DNA from: Cyrtodaria siliqua
Taxonomy: Eukaryota > Mollusca > Bivalvia > Adapedonta > Hiatellidae
Length of the DNA: 64,000 nt
Assembly: GCA_037043455.1 (NCBI GenBank)
Contig: JAWPHD010000291.1
Coordinates: 12,501 to 76,500, forward strand
Direction of reading: 5' to 3'
Positions within the stretch are counted from its first letter, which is position 1, and each line of letters opens with the position of its first letter. Shown piece by piece: positions 32,931 through 44,264 of this stretch. The position numbers and the translations under genes are program-made. The notes beneath the pieces are model-generated. The model made no database searches, was not told the DNA's origin, and was given only the letters and a program-made list of their open reading frames with translations.

Positions 32931-33610
32931 TAAGACTTTAAAGTAGAATATCGCTTAAGCCGGTGTTAGGAGGCGTGAAAGATGTTGCACTTTACATTAT
33001 CTCGTAAACAGACTCAATAAAACCGAGTCTGCTACTTTTATCTCTTGTTTGTGTTTGTTGCTTCCGACGGATTCACTTTTCAATATGATTTACATTCACG
33101 CTTTGTTTAGTGCTGTGTGTCGGCCGTAAACGATCCACCCGACTAAAATCAGTAGTATTGTTACTTACTGTTCCTTTGGCATCATCATGCCCAATCTTTG
33201 TGGCTTTTAAGTAGAATATCGCCACTTAAGCCGGTGCTTGGACTTTACTGTGAGGTGTTGCACTTTACTTACATCTCGTGAACAGACTCAATAAAACCGA
33301 GTCTGCTACTTGTATATCTTGTTTTTGTTTGTGTTTGTTGCTTCCAAGGGATACACTTTTCAGTATTTAAAATTCGCCCCGATTACAAATCAGTAGTGTT
33401 ATTACTTACTGGACCTTTGGGATCATCAAGCCCGATCTCTGTGGCTTTACATTTGAATATCCCTTAAGCCGATGCTTGGAGACGTGAGAAGTGTTGCGCT
33501 TTAAATTATCTCTCATGAACAGACTCAATAAAATCGTTTCTGCTACATTTATCTCTTGTTTGTGTTTGTTGCTTCCAAGGGATCCACTTTTCGGTAATAT
33601 TTGTATTACG
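32931..33610 (+). repeat. K-family repeat, three tandem copies
   Basis: Three units of about 220-270 bp, each with CCTTTGGNATCAT, GCCNGATCT-TGTGGCTTT, GAATATCGCTTAAGCCGG, then the two-hairpin module and TTGTTTGTGTTTGTTGCTTCC. Hairpin 2 arms are CAGACTC and GAGTCTG with loop AATAAAACC at 33009-33031 and 33283-33305, and degenerate at 33520-33542. No ORF. Could be the 3' end of a retroposon or an LTR part; unidentified. Confidence 0.75.
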
Positions 33611-34007
33611 AAATGACAAACAAAAGGGCGAGTAAACGTGACATTTCGAGGATTTACAGTCTAAACGTGGAATATTCACCTTTTGTATCAGTCGTATCAG
33701 CAATAACCTTTTATTTATAATCAAAGCATTGTTTTATATATTGTTTTATGTTTACATCTGATACAAACATCTTTTCTATCGAATTGCGATGGCGTAGACA
33801 GGTTCTCGCCATATGTTTACATGTGTCGGCCGAAAGCTAATTGATAGGTACTTTGTGTACATTTGGTAAAAATAAATACACATAATCGGTCTATAAATAA
33901 ACGTCACGTTAAGCTTCTGATCTAATGAAAAGTCGCAGAAAATTAATAGAAATTATCACGTTCAAAATCATTTCAAAATAACACATTAATCACTTTTCAA
34001 CCATTAC
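33611..34007 (+). repeat. Block B-like segment
   Basis: Matches 51263-51663 closely (ACAGTCTAAACGTGGAA, CATTGTTTTATATATTG, TACATTTGGTAAAAATAAAT) and distantly 3590-3960. It follows K in both places, so K plus this segment was copied as a unit. Confidence 0.7.
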
Positions 34008-34009
34008 AA

Positions 34010-34105
34010 AAAGTGTATTGCAGTCTCGGTTTGATTGAGACTGTTCATGAGCGGTAGTGAAATATGCTAGCTACCGATCACGCCCTCTAGCTCCGGGTTG
34101 AGCAG
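34010..34105 (-). mobile_element. H-family retroposon, first part
   Basis: Carries TGCAGTCTCGGTTTGATTGA, hairpin arm TGAGCGGTAG and its partner CTACCGATCA (one mismatch), up to CCGGGTTGAGCAG, where a foreign segment splits it. Continues at 34405. Confidence 0.75.
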
Positions 34106-34404
34106 TGGACTTTATTGTTAGAGATTTCCTTTTGATGGTATGTAGTTTTGTTTACACTGTCTTGTCTATTTGGGCTCTGAAGACAGGATAATAGCGAGGA
34201 TTGTGCGCATATAAAATCGATTCAAGCTAACCAGTAGGCCTTATTGCCTACTGATCGTTCCAAGTCGGTTACACTGTATTCACCACCCTTTCAGTTGTTT
34301 TTTGTCTCTTTCATTGTAGTTTCAAGTCCTTGTTTGCAGTACAGTGCGGACCTACGATGTCATTGCGTTCGGACGCTGTGGTTTCTATAGGACCCTATAT
34401 ATCA
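34106..34404 (+). mobile_element. Insertion in H with 8-bp target duplication
   Basis: TTGAGCAG occurs at 34098-34105 and again at 34405-34412, flanking about 299 bp. The insert has diverged PLE 3' motifs (TTTACACTGTC, GCCTTATTGCCTACTGATCG, CCAAGTCGG) and ends with a piece similar to block B (TTTCTATAGGAC). Moderately sure of the boundaries, less of the identity. Confidence 0.55.
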
Positions 34405-34573
34405 TTGAGCAGAACTCAATATTCATAAAATCAATAGTACACAATTGTACCCATCCCGAAGATGGCATGCATACGGCGGTGGACATGGTGTTATATGCTT
34501 CCCCATGTCGTACGGCGTATGGTCCCAGTATCTAATAAAATTAAATGCCCCAAAGAGCGAAATAAACATAATG
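34405..34573 (-). mobile_element. H-family retroposon, second part
   Basis: GAGCAGAACTCAATATTCAT to AATAAACATAATGGAATTTA, where it abruptly joins block B. The CATGTCGTACGGCGTATGG stretch places it in the H1 subfamily. Confidence 0.75.
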
Positions 34574-34885
34574 GAATTTACAGTCAAACAAGCAATTTCC
34601 ATGCGCAATCAGAAAATTAAAATGTTGTCAATGATTGGGCAATAAATCTCGTTCGTCGGGTTGATATGTGTGGCGCTAAAAGAAATACATATAACGTATA
34701 CGCTAAATACAGAACAAGTATTTTTAAACAAATTTATACTCTCTGATATACTAAAGGCGACCGAGCGCAAATGTCGAACAAAAATCTAACATTCACTAAT
34801 GAAAAAATAGCCCTTTCATAAATAGGGTCACATTTTGTTTCTATGGTTCTTAATATAGCGAACATAATCATTATCGTATTATCTT
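34574..34885 (+). repeat. Macro-repeat block B, uninterrupted paralogue of 17.8-18.07 kb
   Basis: About 300 bp closely matching 17770-18072, continuing directly into block Y. It is the empty reference for the 7.3-kb nested insertion. Confidence 0.85.
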
Positions 34886-35850
34886 ACAAACTGTTTCTAC
34901 GGATACAGTGCAATATGAAGCAAATCAGATGAAATGTGTCTTCTTTTTTTAATTATGGTACATATCTTCCATTTCTGTCTCGTAGAATCCATCCTTTGAT
35001 TAAATATTACAAACCATTCGACCAGTAATCATCTACCAATCTCTAGAAAGCATTCGATAACTGATCGATAACGAAATACCAGTCGACCCATGACCAATCA
35101 CTAGAAACCATCCGATAACTAACCGATAAAGAAATACCAGTCGACCCATGACCAATCACTAGAAACCATTCGATAACTGACCGATACCTAAATACCAGTC
35201 GACCCATGACCAATCACTAGAAACCATCCGATAACTGACCGATACCGAAATACCAGTCGACACATGACCAGTCATTACATAACATTTCACAACTGATCAA
35301 TCACTAGTTGTCATTCGTCCACTGTCCAATCACTACATGATATTTTGCCTATACTGATCAAAATATAAATTATATTCGACCACTGATCAATCCCCAGATA
35401 AAATTGATCACTGCCCTATCACAAATACTATTCGACCACTGACGAGTCACTAGATCACATTCGACCATTGATCGGTCACTAGATACTATTCGACCACTGT
35501 CAAATCAGTAGACACAATTCGACCAACGATAAATTGGTGCACGTCTTCATTCACATGTCACTAGATGTCCTTCTACCAATAAGCCATCACTATTAACCAC
35601 TTAACAACCGACCAAACATTAGATATCATTCGACCACTGACCATTGCTAGATGCTATTCGGCGACCATTGACCAATCACTAAACAACATTGAATCATCCA
35701 TCAATCACTAGATGCATTACACATTTGAAAAATCAAACTATGTAATTCGACCAACATTCAACCACCTGACGCCATTTCGCTACTGATGGTATTCGACAAC
35801 TTGTCTATGGTTAGAGGTCATTCAGTAAATTAATACTCGCCATTCGCAGA
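34886..35850 (+). repeat. Macro-repeat block Y, copy 2, with 60-bp tandem repeats
   Basis: Begins ACAAACTGTTTCTACGG. Four 60-bp units at about 35045-35285 (GACCAATCACTAGAAACCAT), then irregular TTCGACCACTG-type units to 35830. Confidence 0.85.
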
Positions 35851-36234
35851 AATATAAATAGAACGCACATGAAATTTCTGACAAAAAAAATTCTGAAAAT
35901 AGACAAAAATCAGTATTTACGGTGAACATATTTATTAAAATCGATGATTTTCCATACTTGGATATATCAGACATTACGTATCAGTACATTTGATTGAACA
36001 ATACTTGCCGACGGGTTGTTTTTCGTCCATGCGATATTTCATGTTGTGGATTACATTCCTAAAACACATGCACATCGGTTTAAATAAGTGCAGAATAAAT
36101 ACCCGATATTCAACTTTATTAGTTATTTGTGTATTCATTTTGTTAATATTGGGGAATAAATGTAGTTTGCAAACAGAATCTTAACAACTCAACCTTTAAT
36201 GGGTCTAAATTTATAAATGAGCTTTGGCCAAAAG
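35851..36234. other. Unassigned sequence
   Basis: AT-rich and without a recognised paralogue. The 64-codon frame at 35990-36184 has no family features. Confidence 0.4.
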
Positions 36235-36760
36235 CGTTATTTTTATTTAGGAAACGTATACTTTAGTTGATTGCTTCCATACAATTTTTTCACATTTTGT
36301 ATAATGTTTATTTGTAATTTGTTGAAAGAATGACGTAAAACACAGTCGATAATTAAATATAAAAGACAGAATATTTTGACCTTTTATTATTAAATTATGA
36401 ATTATTTTTCTGGAGTCAGTATTCGCGTTTAAGTGTCCATGTATCTATAAATTGAAACTTGTGTCTGTTTCTGTCTGATGTTGTTGTTTTTTAATTCGGA
36501 AGCGTTGATAGCTTAATCTCGCGCTCCTGTGCACATACCTACGAGCAATTGTGATTTTATCTAGGCCTTACCAGACTATATCATGCCTGAAACACTCGTT
36601 GATATCAATCTAGGCGGAATATGTCACAGTTTAGACTACGTGTTGTTTCTGGTCTGTTGTTGATTCTGTGAACAAGAATACATGAATTGTACAATTGTTC
36701 TTATTACTGGAAAAGCATGAATGGACAATTGCAAACTGAATTTATTTGCAATGATATATA
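36235..36760 (+). repeat. Macro-repeat block A, copy 2 (shortened)
   Basis: GTTGATTGCTTCCATACAAT, ACATTTTGTATAATGTTTAT, AAAACACAGTCGATAATTAA. Truncated after about 36650, where it joins a segment shared with 53800-53870 (TGTTGTTGATTCTG, ACAATTGTTC). Confidence 0.7.
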
Positions 36761-37420
36761 AACGGCAATGGTTTCGAATAATGAAAAAGCACTTTGCCTA
36801 TGTGCCAGAGCTAATTATATAGTAATGTTGAATTTTAATGAGGGTCAGAATTGAACAGAATCGGATACTCACACAACATGTGTACTCGTATATATGATTG
36901 GCTACATGACATATACATCATACGTATATACGATATATACTCAAACATCATGTTTATTCATGATAGGCCACGTAATATATATAATACACACACACATTAT
37001 GCGTATACATGATACATACTCAAACATCATGTGTATACATGTTAGTCCACGCGATATATGCAATACACACACATCATGTGTATACATCATAGTCAAAAGT
37101 GATATATACAATACACACACATCATGTGTATACATCATAGTCAAACGTGATATATACAATACACACACATCATGTGTATACATAATAGTCAAACGTGATA
37201 TATACAATATACAGACATATTGTGTATACATCATTGTCAAACGTGATATATACAATACACACACATCATGTGTATACATGATATGTCACGTGATATATAT
37301 ACAATACTCACACATTAGGTGTATACATGTGTATACGTGATAGTCCACGTGGTATATACAATACCCACACATCATATGTATACATGATAGTCTACGTAAT
37401 ATAAACAATGCAGGCAGTGT
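36761..37420 (+). repeat. Macro-repeat block N with 48-bp tandem expansion
   Basis: Starts with AATGAAAAAGCACTTTGCC as in other N blocks. The terminal motif GTGATATATACAATACACAC is then repeated. Between 37041 and 37300 the period is exactly 48 bp (starts 37089, 37137, 37185), and outside it is irregular. Since 48 is divisible by three, both strands read open, giving spurious frames of 148 and 112 codons. Confidence 0.85.
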
Positions 37421-38139
37421 ATAATAATGCTATTCCTTATGGCAGTGTCTTTGTGTTTGTGTACTGTGCTTTCTGTTGGACTATTTTTCTCATTTTTGTA
37501 CGACAAAAGGTGAAATTGGTCTCTTTCTTCTTTTTCTCATCTTAGATTTTGAGATAGAAAGAATCTGTCGATATAAATGCACACAAGATAGCATTTTCTT
37601 TTTCTAAGACCAAGTCCTGTTGCGAAAAATGCCATTCAGTTACAATTTCCTTAACGAAAGGAAATAGCATCATTGACAGGAAATGGCATCAAGATGCAAT
37701 AGTCTGACTTTCTCAAGTAATCAATTTTGAAATTTTTATTAAACATATACGTATTGCATTCGACGGAAAAGTTGCTTTAATTTAAACAAGCTGAGACTTT
37801 TGTTGTAAGAAATGACAATGTTTATACATTTACAAATACAAGTGAATTTCGATGATTTACTATCTGCTATGAGGTATATTCCCATCACGGTGTCATTTCG
37901 TCTCGGCACTAACCTGTTACTCTAACAATTGCATTATTATAGACGGACGGTCAATGAAAACGCTCCAGTGGATTTTAAATTTTATTGCTAAAGTAATTTA
38001 TAACAATAAGATCATATTTTGAAATTTAATGATATTAATTAACAGTTGCAAATAATGATTTTATTGTTCCTAGGAAATCATCCCGAATTCACATCACGTT
38101 ATTTCAGCAAAATAATGCCAGGCCACATTCAACTAGAGG
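37421..38139 (+). repeat. Macro-repeat block B copy and joined segment
   Basis: Block B from GGCAGTGTCTTTGTG to about 37960. Positions 38060-38139 (AATGCCAGGCCACATTCAAC, TAGAGGTACAA) recur at 62240-62280 immediately before another PLE fragment. Confidence 0.65.
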
Positions 38140-38689
38140 TACAATAACTATCACAACCTGACTTCTATGGTGATGTGATTTACAAACTTCGTAAGATCCT
38201 TGGTCATAATCACCTTCGTTCAATCTTTATTAAACTCGTTAAAAAGTTTATCAAAAGAGGTTATGACCCTATCATTTTGCAATGCACAGCATGTTTAGTT
38301 GTTGACCCATTTACAGTTCGCTACTATCGCACTCTTTGATTGTGCGATGACCTTGCAGATTTTAAACCCTATGATGACGTCTACCTAAATATGTATAGGA
38401 AGGTCGTCCTTTTTAGGCTTTTGGTTTTATATTATATATACATGATCATTCATGTGTTTTACCTATATTGCCTATTAACGGTGCCATGTTTGTTCGAGAT
38501 TATAACCTGGCGGGGATATATGTATATACACTGTCCCATTTATTGGGGCGACCATAGGGTAAGAGTGAGGTTTGTTGTACCATAGATCCTGGATTAAAAC
38601 CCCAGCGGCCTTCTTTGCCATTGACCGTTCCAATGCGGTAGCGCTATTGTTAATCCTTTTGTGTTTCTGATGTCAAATATTGCCTTTTG
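38140..38689 (+). mobile_element. PLE-like fragment: ORF tail and 3' region
   Basis: Begins inside the C-terminal ORF (CTATCACAACCTGACTTCTA, translating QPDFYGDVIYKLRKI) and runs through a degraded stop region into the 3' sequence, ending around 38670. Frame is interrupted at the FLFN position. A subfamily mate lies at 62270-62950. Confidence 0.75.
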
Positions 38690-38925
38690 GTCATCTTTGG
38701 TGATGTGATTTATAAACTTCGTAATATTTTTGGTCATGATCACTTTCATACTATCTTTGTTAAACTTGTTAAAATGTTTATCAAAAGAGGTAATGACCCT
38801 ATCATTTTGCAACGTACTGCATGCTTGGTAGTGGACTCTTTTACAGTTCGCCACTATGCTTTCCTCTTTAATTGTACGATGACCGGACATGCTGTGGACC
38901 CTATGATGACGCCTTCCTAAACGAA
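38690..38925 (+). pseudogene. PLE-like ORF tail, second fragment
   Basis: 77 codons of the same C-terminal region (GDVIYKLRNIFGHDHF to DPMMTPS and stop) directly after the previous fragment, so two partial PLE copies lie head to tail. Partial tandem copies are a known habit of Penelope-like elements. The reverse 98-codon frame is its shadow. Confidence 0.75.
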
Positions 38926-38929
38926 CTCA

Positions 38930-39689
38930 CATTAAATGTCTGATCAAAATAAAATTCGGCACAACCTTCTTTAAAATAAAATGTGCAAAATCATTTCCAA
39001 ATAACATGTTAGTCGAAAATTACAAAACAAACACGCAATTTCATTTCGCAAACAAAACATAAAATGTCGTCAATGATTGGTGAATTAATCTCGTCCTTTG
39101 GGTTGTAAGGTATGCGCCATGTTCGGATAAACATGCTAAAACAAATAAATATAATGCATACGTTTACCACAGAACGCGCTGACCTTATACTGCAGAATAG
39201 TTACATCTGTATTGACATTACATGTTTCTCTTTTATATAAAAGGCGATCGAGCTAACATATCGAACGAATGTCTAAGATTACCTAATCAAAAATTAGACC
39301 ATTCACAAATAGGGTCACATTTTTTTCGCTTACAGACACGTTGTTGTTATTTGAATTACCTTAATAGCATTAATGTCGCGGCCACGTTATTTATCCTTGA
39401 GCAAGATAATTAATCCACATTACTTAGTACTGGTTCTACCCAGGTAGCCATCGAGAGTGATTAATCTAAGTTAAAAGAACTTGTTTCGCAATCGATGTAA
39501 AATAAATATGTTTAGAGCATTAATGCACTTTTGATAATTTGACTACGGGCTTCAGTGTGATACTGCAGGGTAATCATTTTAAACGGTAACTATATCAAGT
39601 GTTTAGTACACATTTATAGTTTAATTTATCTGGATACCTTCTTCAAAGTGGTTCTGATTTTGTACTTGGTTACATTAAGCCGCATTGTA
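38930..39689 (+). repeat. Macro-repeat block B, copy
   Basis: AAAATGTGCAAAATCATTTC, CAATTTCATTTCGCAAAC and AATAGGGTCACATTTTTTTC align with 3960-4400, 54650-55450 and 62990-63125. Confidence 0.7.
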
Positions 39690-39882
39690 TTGTCACAGAG
39701 GTAGAGCAATTGTAGATCCTCCTCCTCGCATGCGGTAATTCGTGGGTTCAATCCCCGGCCGGGTCTGACCAAATATTTTGTATTAATGGTACTAGTAGCT
39801 CCCTTGATTGGCGCTTAACATATAAATCGTACTTCTAGGACTGGTCGGCCCGGTGACAGTATAATGTTACTGGATTGGGTGA
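39690..39882 (+). mobile_element. tRNA-derived SINE
   Basis: Head with A-box-like CACAGAGGTAGAGC (about 39695) and B-box GTGGGTTCAATCCC (about 39746-39759). The body has TTGATTGGCGCTTAACATAT and GGCCCGGTGACAGTATAATG, the kind seen in mollusc SINEs. It has no canonical acceptor stem, so it is not a working tRNA gene. Confidence 0.7.
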
Positions 39883-40012
39883 GTTAGCTGTAGGGTTCTT
39901 GTTTGCTTTATAAACGTGTCATTTTATTTAAATTCAGTACTGATAATGTTATATCAGGTTACTTTATTGTAGTTCGTTCGTTTATAAAGCAAACAAGAAC
40001 CCCACAACTAAC
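39883..40012. repeat. 34-bp inverted repeat hairpin after SINE
   Basis: Arms 39883-39916 and 39979-40012 are inverse complements with two mismatches; the shared core is TTCTTGTTTGCTTTATAAAC. The loop is about 62 bp and AT-rich. The left arm is continuous with the SINE body, so the hairpin may be an inverted duplicate of the SINE tail. Confidence 0.85.
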
Positions 40013-40589
40013 ACAGGTCCTGAATATATATAGTTAGGGGCAGAGAAATAGATATATAAGTGTATTTTTAAAACCGTATTTGTGTGATAATCATACAAGC
40101 GTTCGTTTTGTGTTGTTGTAGCAATCGTCAAAGATAGTGGTAAATAGACTCCCCTCGCTCTAAATAAGCATACCGACTGCTATAATGCGATCGTAGCGGC
40201 TTTAAAACTACGGTTCAAAATGGTGATACGATTGTGAGAGTCTTTGATACTTACATAATGGTCTAAATACATGTACAATAGGTAAGTCAGTACGTAAATA
40301 AGGTAGTAAGCAAGCAAGAAGGAAACAATTAAATCGTTTAATTTATGTGCATTTGTATATACCCCTGGCTCAACAAATCAATTAATCACTACACAGTAGA
40401 CAATTTAAATTAGAATTCATCATTTATTTAGACAAAAGCATACCAATGCAGTCTGTTTTAATAAGTTTACCCCGAAACACACTATATTGACAAGATTTTT
40501 AATATTAAATTATTTTTTTTTGAGAAGACACATTTAATATAGTAATCTCTAATCATAACATCTGGTATTGAACGTATCAAATATAGACC
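40013..40589 (+). repeat. Macro-repeat block B, end of copy
   Basis: Resumes with AGTTAGGGGCAGAG, as at 55598, and contains ATAGGTAAGTCAGTACG and the following region comparable to 4700-4900. Confidence 0.6.
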
Positions 40590-41110
40590 TGTGAACCCTA
40601 TGATGATGCCTACCTAAAACCCATTGGTACGGTGGCGATTGATGTTTGTCTATGATCTTTCTTGTCGTGCCCTTAATGGTTTATTCTCCTGTTGCTCTGG
40701 CTTCCACTAAGTCATTGAGAACCTTCATTGTGGCTTTCAAGGCTATTGCTTTTTTGTATTATATTTACACGATCATATTTGTGTTTTACTTATATTGCCT
40801 ATTGATGCTGCCTTGTTGGTTAGAGATTAGATCATGGCGGGGATTTCTTTATTTACACTGTCCTGTTTTAATGGGATGACAGTAGGGTAAGTGTGAGGAT
40901 TGGTGCACCCTAGAACCGGTTTAAACCCCCGTTGGCCTACTTTGACACTGACCGTTCCAAGGCGGTAGCCCTATTGTCAACCCTTTTGTGTTTGTCATGA
41001 CTTCTTTGGCCTTTTATTCATCTTTAAATTTGTTCTTTGTTCTGTGTGTGTTTGTGGTTGGCTGTCCTCCTTGAATGCTACTTTCCCTGTCCGATCTGTT
41101 TATATTTCTT
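40590..41110 (+). mobile_element. PLE-like 3' region
   Basis: Starts at GACCTGTGAACCCTATGATG, the degraded end of the ORF, and continues through the full 3' region with the GTTCCAAGGCGGTAGCC stretch, to CCCTGTCCGATCTGTTTATA. One of the better preserved copies. Confidence 0.8.
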
Positions 41111-41149
41111 CTTGTAATCTGTATTATTTATTTTAATATAGTTTATAAT

Positions 41150-42642
41150 TGTCACAGGATGACCTTAGTGGTTGGGCTAACTCAGGAAAGAATCAATGAC
41201 GGTGAATGCATTTACATAAGTTTAATGCAACTTTTAAAATATGTTTAATATATATACAATTATCTAAAAAAAACAAGCGAATACACAAATGAACTATGAA
41301 AAGAATGTTCTCCTGAACGTTTAAGACGTTCTTAGTATTGTTATAAATACTGAATGTCTAAGACACTAAAGTGTTGTTAAAGCCATAACAATGTTGATCT
41401 AGCGCGATAACTGTGATGCGCGAGAGCTCATGAATATGATGATGCGCGAATTCAATGGATGATTGTCATCAAATGCCTTCTGTAAGGGTTGATGACGCGA
41501 TGCAATGATAGTTAACCTCCACTGAGATTGTGAGTAATATTCCTCCAGTGAGGATTGGTAACGGGCCCACCTTGTGTCCCGGGGGTTGTCGTTAGTAAAA
41601 CCTGGCTGCGCAGGTACGGGGACCGTCTCCACCGCTTGTAAACGTTATTCGTGGAAGCTTAGCTCCACTCCTGGATATCCAAACCTAGATGGCTTACTCC
41701 AACCCTGGATGGCTTATATCCTGGATGGCTTAGGCTGTAATTATACATACGTTTTAGATGTCGGTTGACAAACATACCAATCTTGCATAATTATCATTAC
41801 CCAAACAAATCATTATTCAATCAATATATGTACGAATGATGAGTAGCAATGAATACATATTCTACAACGCCATGTATACGCTATGTACGTCGCTGTTAAT
41901 CAATGCCCCTAATACATGTAATATAAACATGATCAAATAACTCATATATTACACTCACTGAGTTATGCATGCGCGCAATGTTAACAATCGTGTATTACAA
42001 TCACTGAGTTATACGCCAACGTTAACTTATGCACCTATTATCCACTGTTATCAAATTAATATTGTTTTACAATAATTACATCTAATAAAGTAACTTCAAA
42101 ATCATATGCTAGTCTAAAGTTATGTTTGAGAAACATCAATGCTAACCGGATGTCGTAACCGCCAAACAAGATGGCGCCGCCCACTGAATACAAATGTACG
42201 ATAAAAGTTTAATAAAACTACTAACCACATGTTGCCTATGAAATTTGCCGTCCAATCTCTGTTCCAACAAAGTACTATCGATGATCTCGGCGAGAGCTAG
42301 AAGACAATGGGTTTTATAGCAAACATTACGCCCAAATCATTATTTCCCCGTTCAGTCCGTGACAAACGTGGCTAAATCTACAGTATTGAATCTACACGAG
42401 AGGCCCCTTATACAATTTTGCCGTTTAAGGAAAATATACCTATACGTTTACATGCATTAGCACAAAACTAAACTTATGACACGGCCTCTCTGGCGGCCAC
42501 TTAAAATGTGCACGCTTTTACGTGTTACATGAATAGATCATGAATATTGTGAAATTGTTTCAACTCGAACAATAGATTTTGGGTGTAACCGATACAAGAG
42601 CTATATACGACCAGTACGCTCTACCCGTGACATTTTGTGACA
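41150..42642. mobile_element. Probable solo LTR of a retrotransposon
   Basis: 1,493-bp insertion beginning TGTCACAGG and ending TTTGTGACA (TG...CA), flanked by ATAAT at 41145-41149 and 42643-42647. The site is uninterrupted at about 26936-26945 (GTTTTTAATACATT). A 5-bp duplication with TG/CA ends and no long inverted repeat fits an LTR left by recombination. AATAAA occurs at about 42211 on the plus strand. Interior has CCTGGATGGCTTA repeats (41690-41730). The 77-codon reverse frame at 41399-41632 is unrecognised and could be leader sequence. A DNA element cannot be fully excluded. Confidence 0.7.
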
Positions 42643-42647
42643 ATAAT

Positions 42648-44264
42648 ACATTGTTCAATGTCTCGAGTTGGTTGTCATTCTTTCATTCAATGTAAGCCCT
42701 TTTATGTTTGTTTGTAAGCGTGTTTAGATTGACTGTTTTGTGCGCTTGCTTCAATTTGTGTTCGTCGTGTATACCTACGTTAGCTTTATCCAATGTTCCC
42801 GACAGCATTAACATCTACCACTAAATGCGTCTATCCCGAATCTATACATTGGACGAATAAAAATTGAAAATTGAAATCGTCATAGGAATAGTAAATATCA
42901 TTTTCATTTCTTTTTTTTTTGTAAAATTTATTTTTAAAAAAGTATGAAAGGAGAAATCGGGAAATCCTCGGTTTGACTGAGACTGTTCATGAACGGAGGT
43001 GAAAAGTGCTTGCTACCGTTCACGCCCTATAGTCCCGGGTTGAGCAGAACTCAATATTTGAAATGCCAATAATACAGAAATTTGAGTCATCCCGAAAACT
43101 GTATGCATATGACCGTGAACATGGAACCTTTAATGAGGTGTTTTTACACCATTCCATGGCCAGCGGCGTATGGTCCCAGTTTCTAACAAAACGTTATGCC
43201 TAAACGAGAAAACAATGTGTGAAAAAAACAAAATGAATTTTAGCTGGGAGCAGTGGTTATGAAGCCCGCACATCACAGGTACCAGTTAAAAGACTAAATT
43301 AAAAAACCGGCAACATATCCTAAGGATGATTAAACAATACTCGGAATCTATAAAGGCTGGAGTAGTGGAACCACCTTTCGAAATTCAAGTAAGAAACTAC
43401 AAGTAGTTGAGAATGTGCCACGGATATCTGTAAATATCGGACTCACTACTGTGATATATAAAAAATATATAGAAGGAGAAATCTGGAAACCGGCGAACAC
43501 GATAACTACAAAAAAAAAATTGCAGTCTCGGTTTGACTATACAATCATTACTTGATATTCGGGAGAATAATAATGAGGAAATGTATTTGCAGTAATCTAA
43601 TGAGAGGAATGATTAATCCCTTTGTCGCCATTATAACAATTCCATGCATAAATAGCAACATATCTGCAATAAATTGAACATTATTTTATTTTCATCTGTA
43701 TTCTATGAAAGTGTCTCAATTAAGCTTTATTTACGTCTGCGTGACACGAAGCTCCGAACGCGTTAACTGCAGGAACTCATTACGAATCAGACATTTCCCG
43801 TCGACAAGGCGTCATTTTATTAACAAATTGTCATAACCATAAATGCGTTAGATAAGGTTAAATTGTAACATTTCCCAATAAATTGTTTCCATAATGCTAG
43901 CCAAAGCACTATATCCTGCTAGTATTTATATATTCTCAAATCAGAAAAACATAGGGGCTGTCATGTTTTATATTTGAACACGCAAACAATACACTTTGCT
44001 ATTTGCCTTATATAACGTGGCAAGTTAAAGGAACGTGCTGGCTATTACGTCGTCGTTGGACGATACACTTCAAGTCCTCATGTAGACACGCACGTTTAAA
44101 GAGACACATGGCAATCTTGATTTGTTTAAAACTTGCGGTGTCCTGTTAGTTTTTCAATATAACATCCATATTTGCAATCATTAATATTAATTATTAGAAT
44201 AGTTTAAAGCAAATCGTTTTTACATATTACTAACTTTTGATAATATTGCAACAACAATATATTT
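42648..44264 (+). repeat. Macro-repeat block X, unit 3 (left part)
   Basis: Collinear with 26945-28800 including the H2 copy: GTCTCGAGTTGGTTGTCATT, CACTAAATGCGTCTATCCC, CTGCAGGAACTCATTACG, CTTTTGATAATATTG. Confidence 0.75.
42940..43450 (-). mobile_element. H-family retroposon, subfamily H2, unit 3
   Basis: After an A-run, GTATGAAAGGAG. Hairpin arms TGAACGG (42989-42995) and CCGTTCA (about 43016-43022) keep pairing although the sequence differs from H1. Body as in the 27.4-kb copy. Confidence 0.75.

Noticed and set aside
36894..37340. 148-codon plus-strand and 112-codon minus-strand frames
   Set aside because: Translation of a 48-bp tandem repeat; open on both strands because the period is divisible by three.
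39690..39770. Possible tRNA gene
   Set aside because: Has A- and B-box-like sequences but no matching acceptor stem or anticodon arm, and continues into a SINE body.
41399..41632. 77-codon reverse frame as an exon
   Set aside because: Lies inside the probable LTR and has no family signature.
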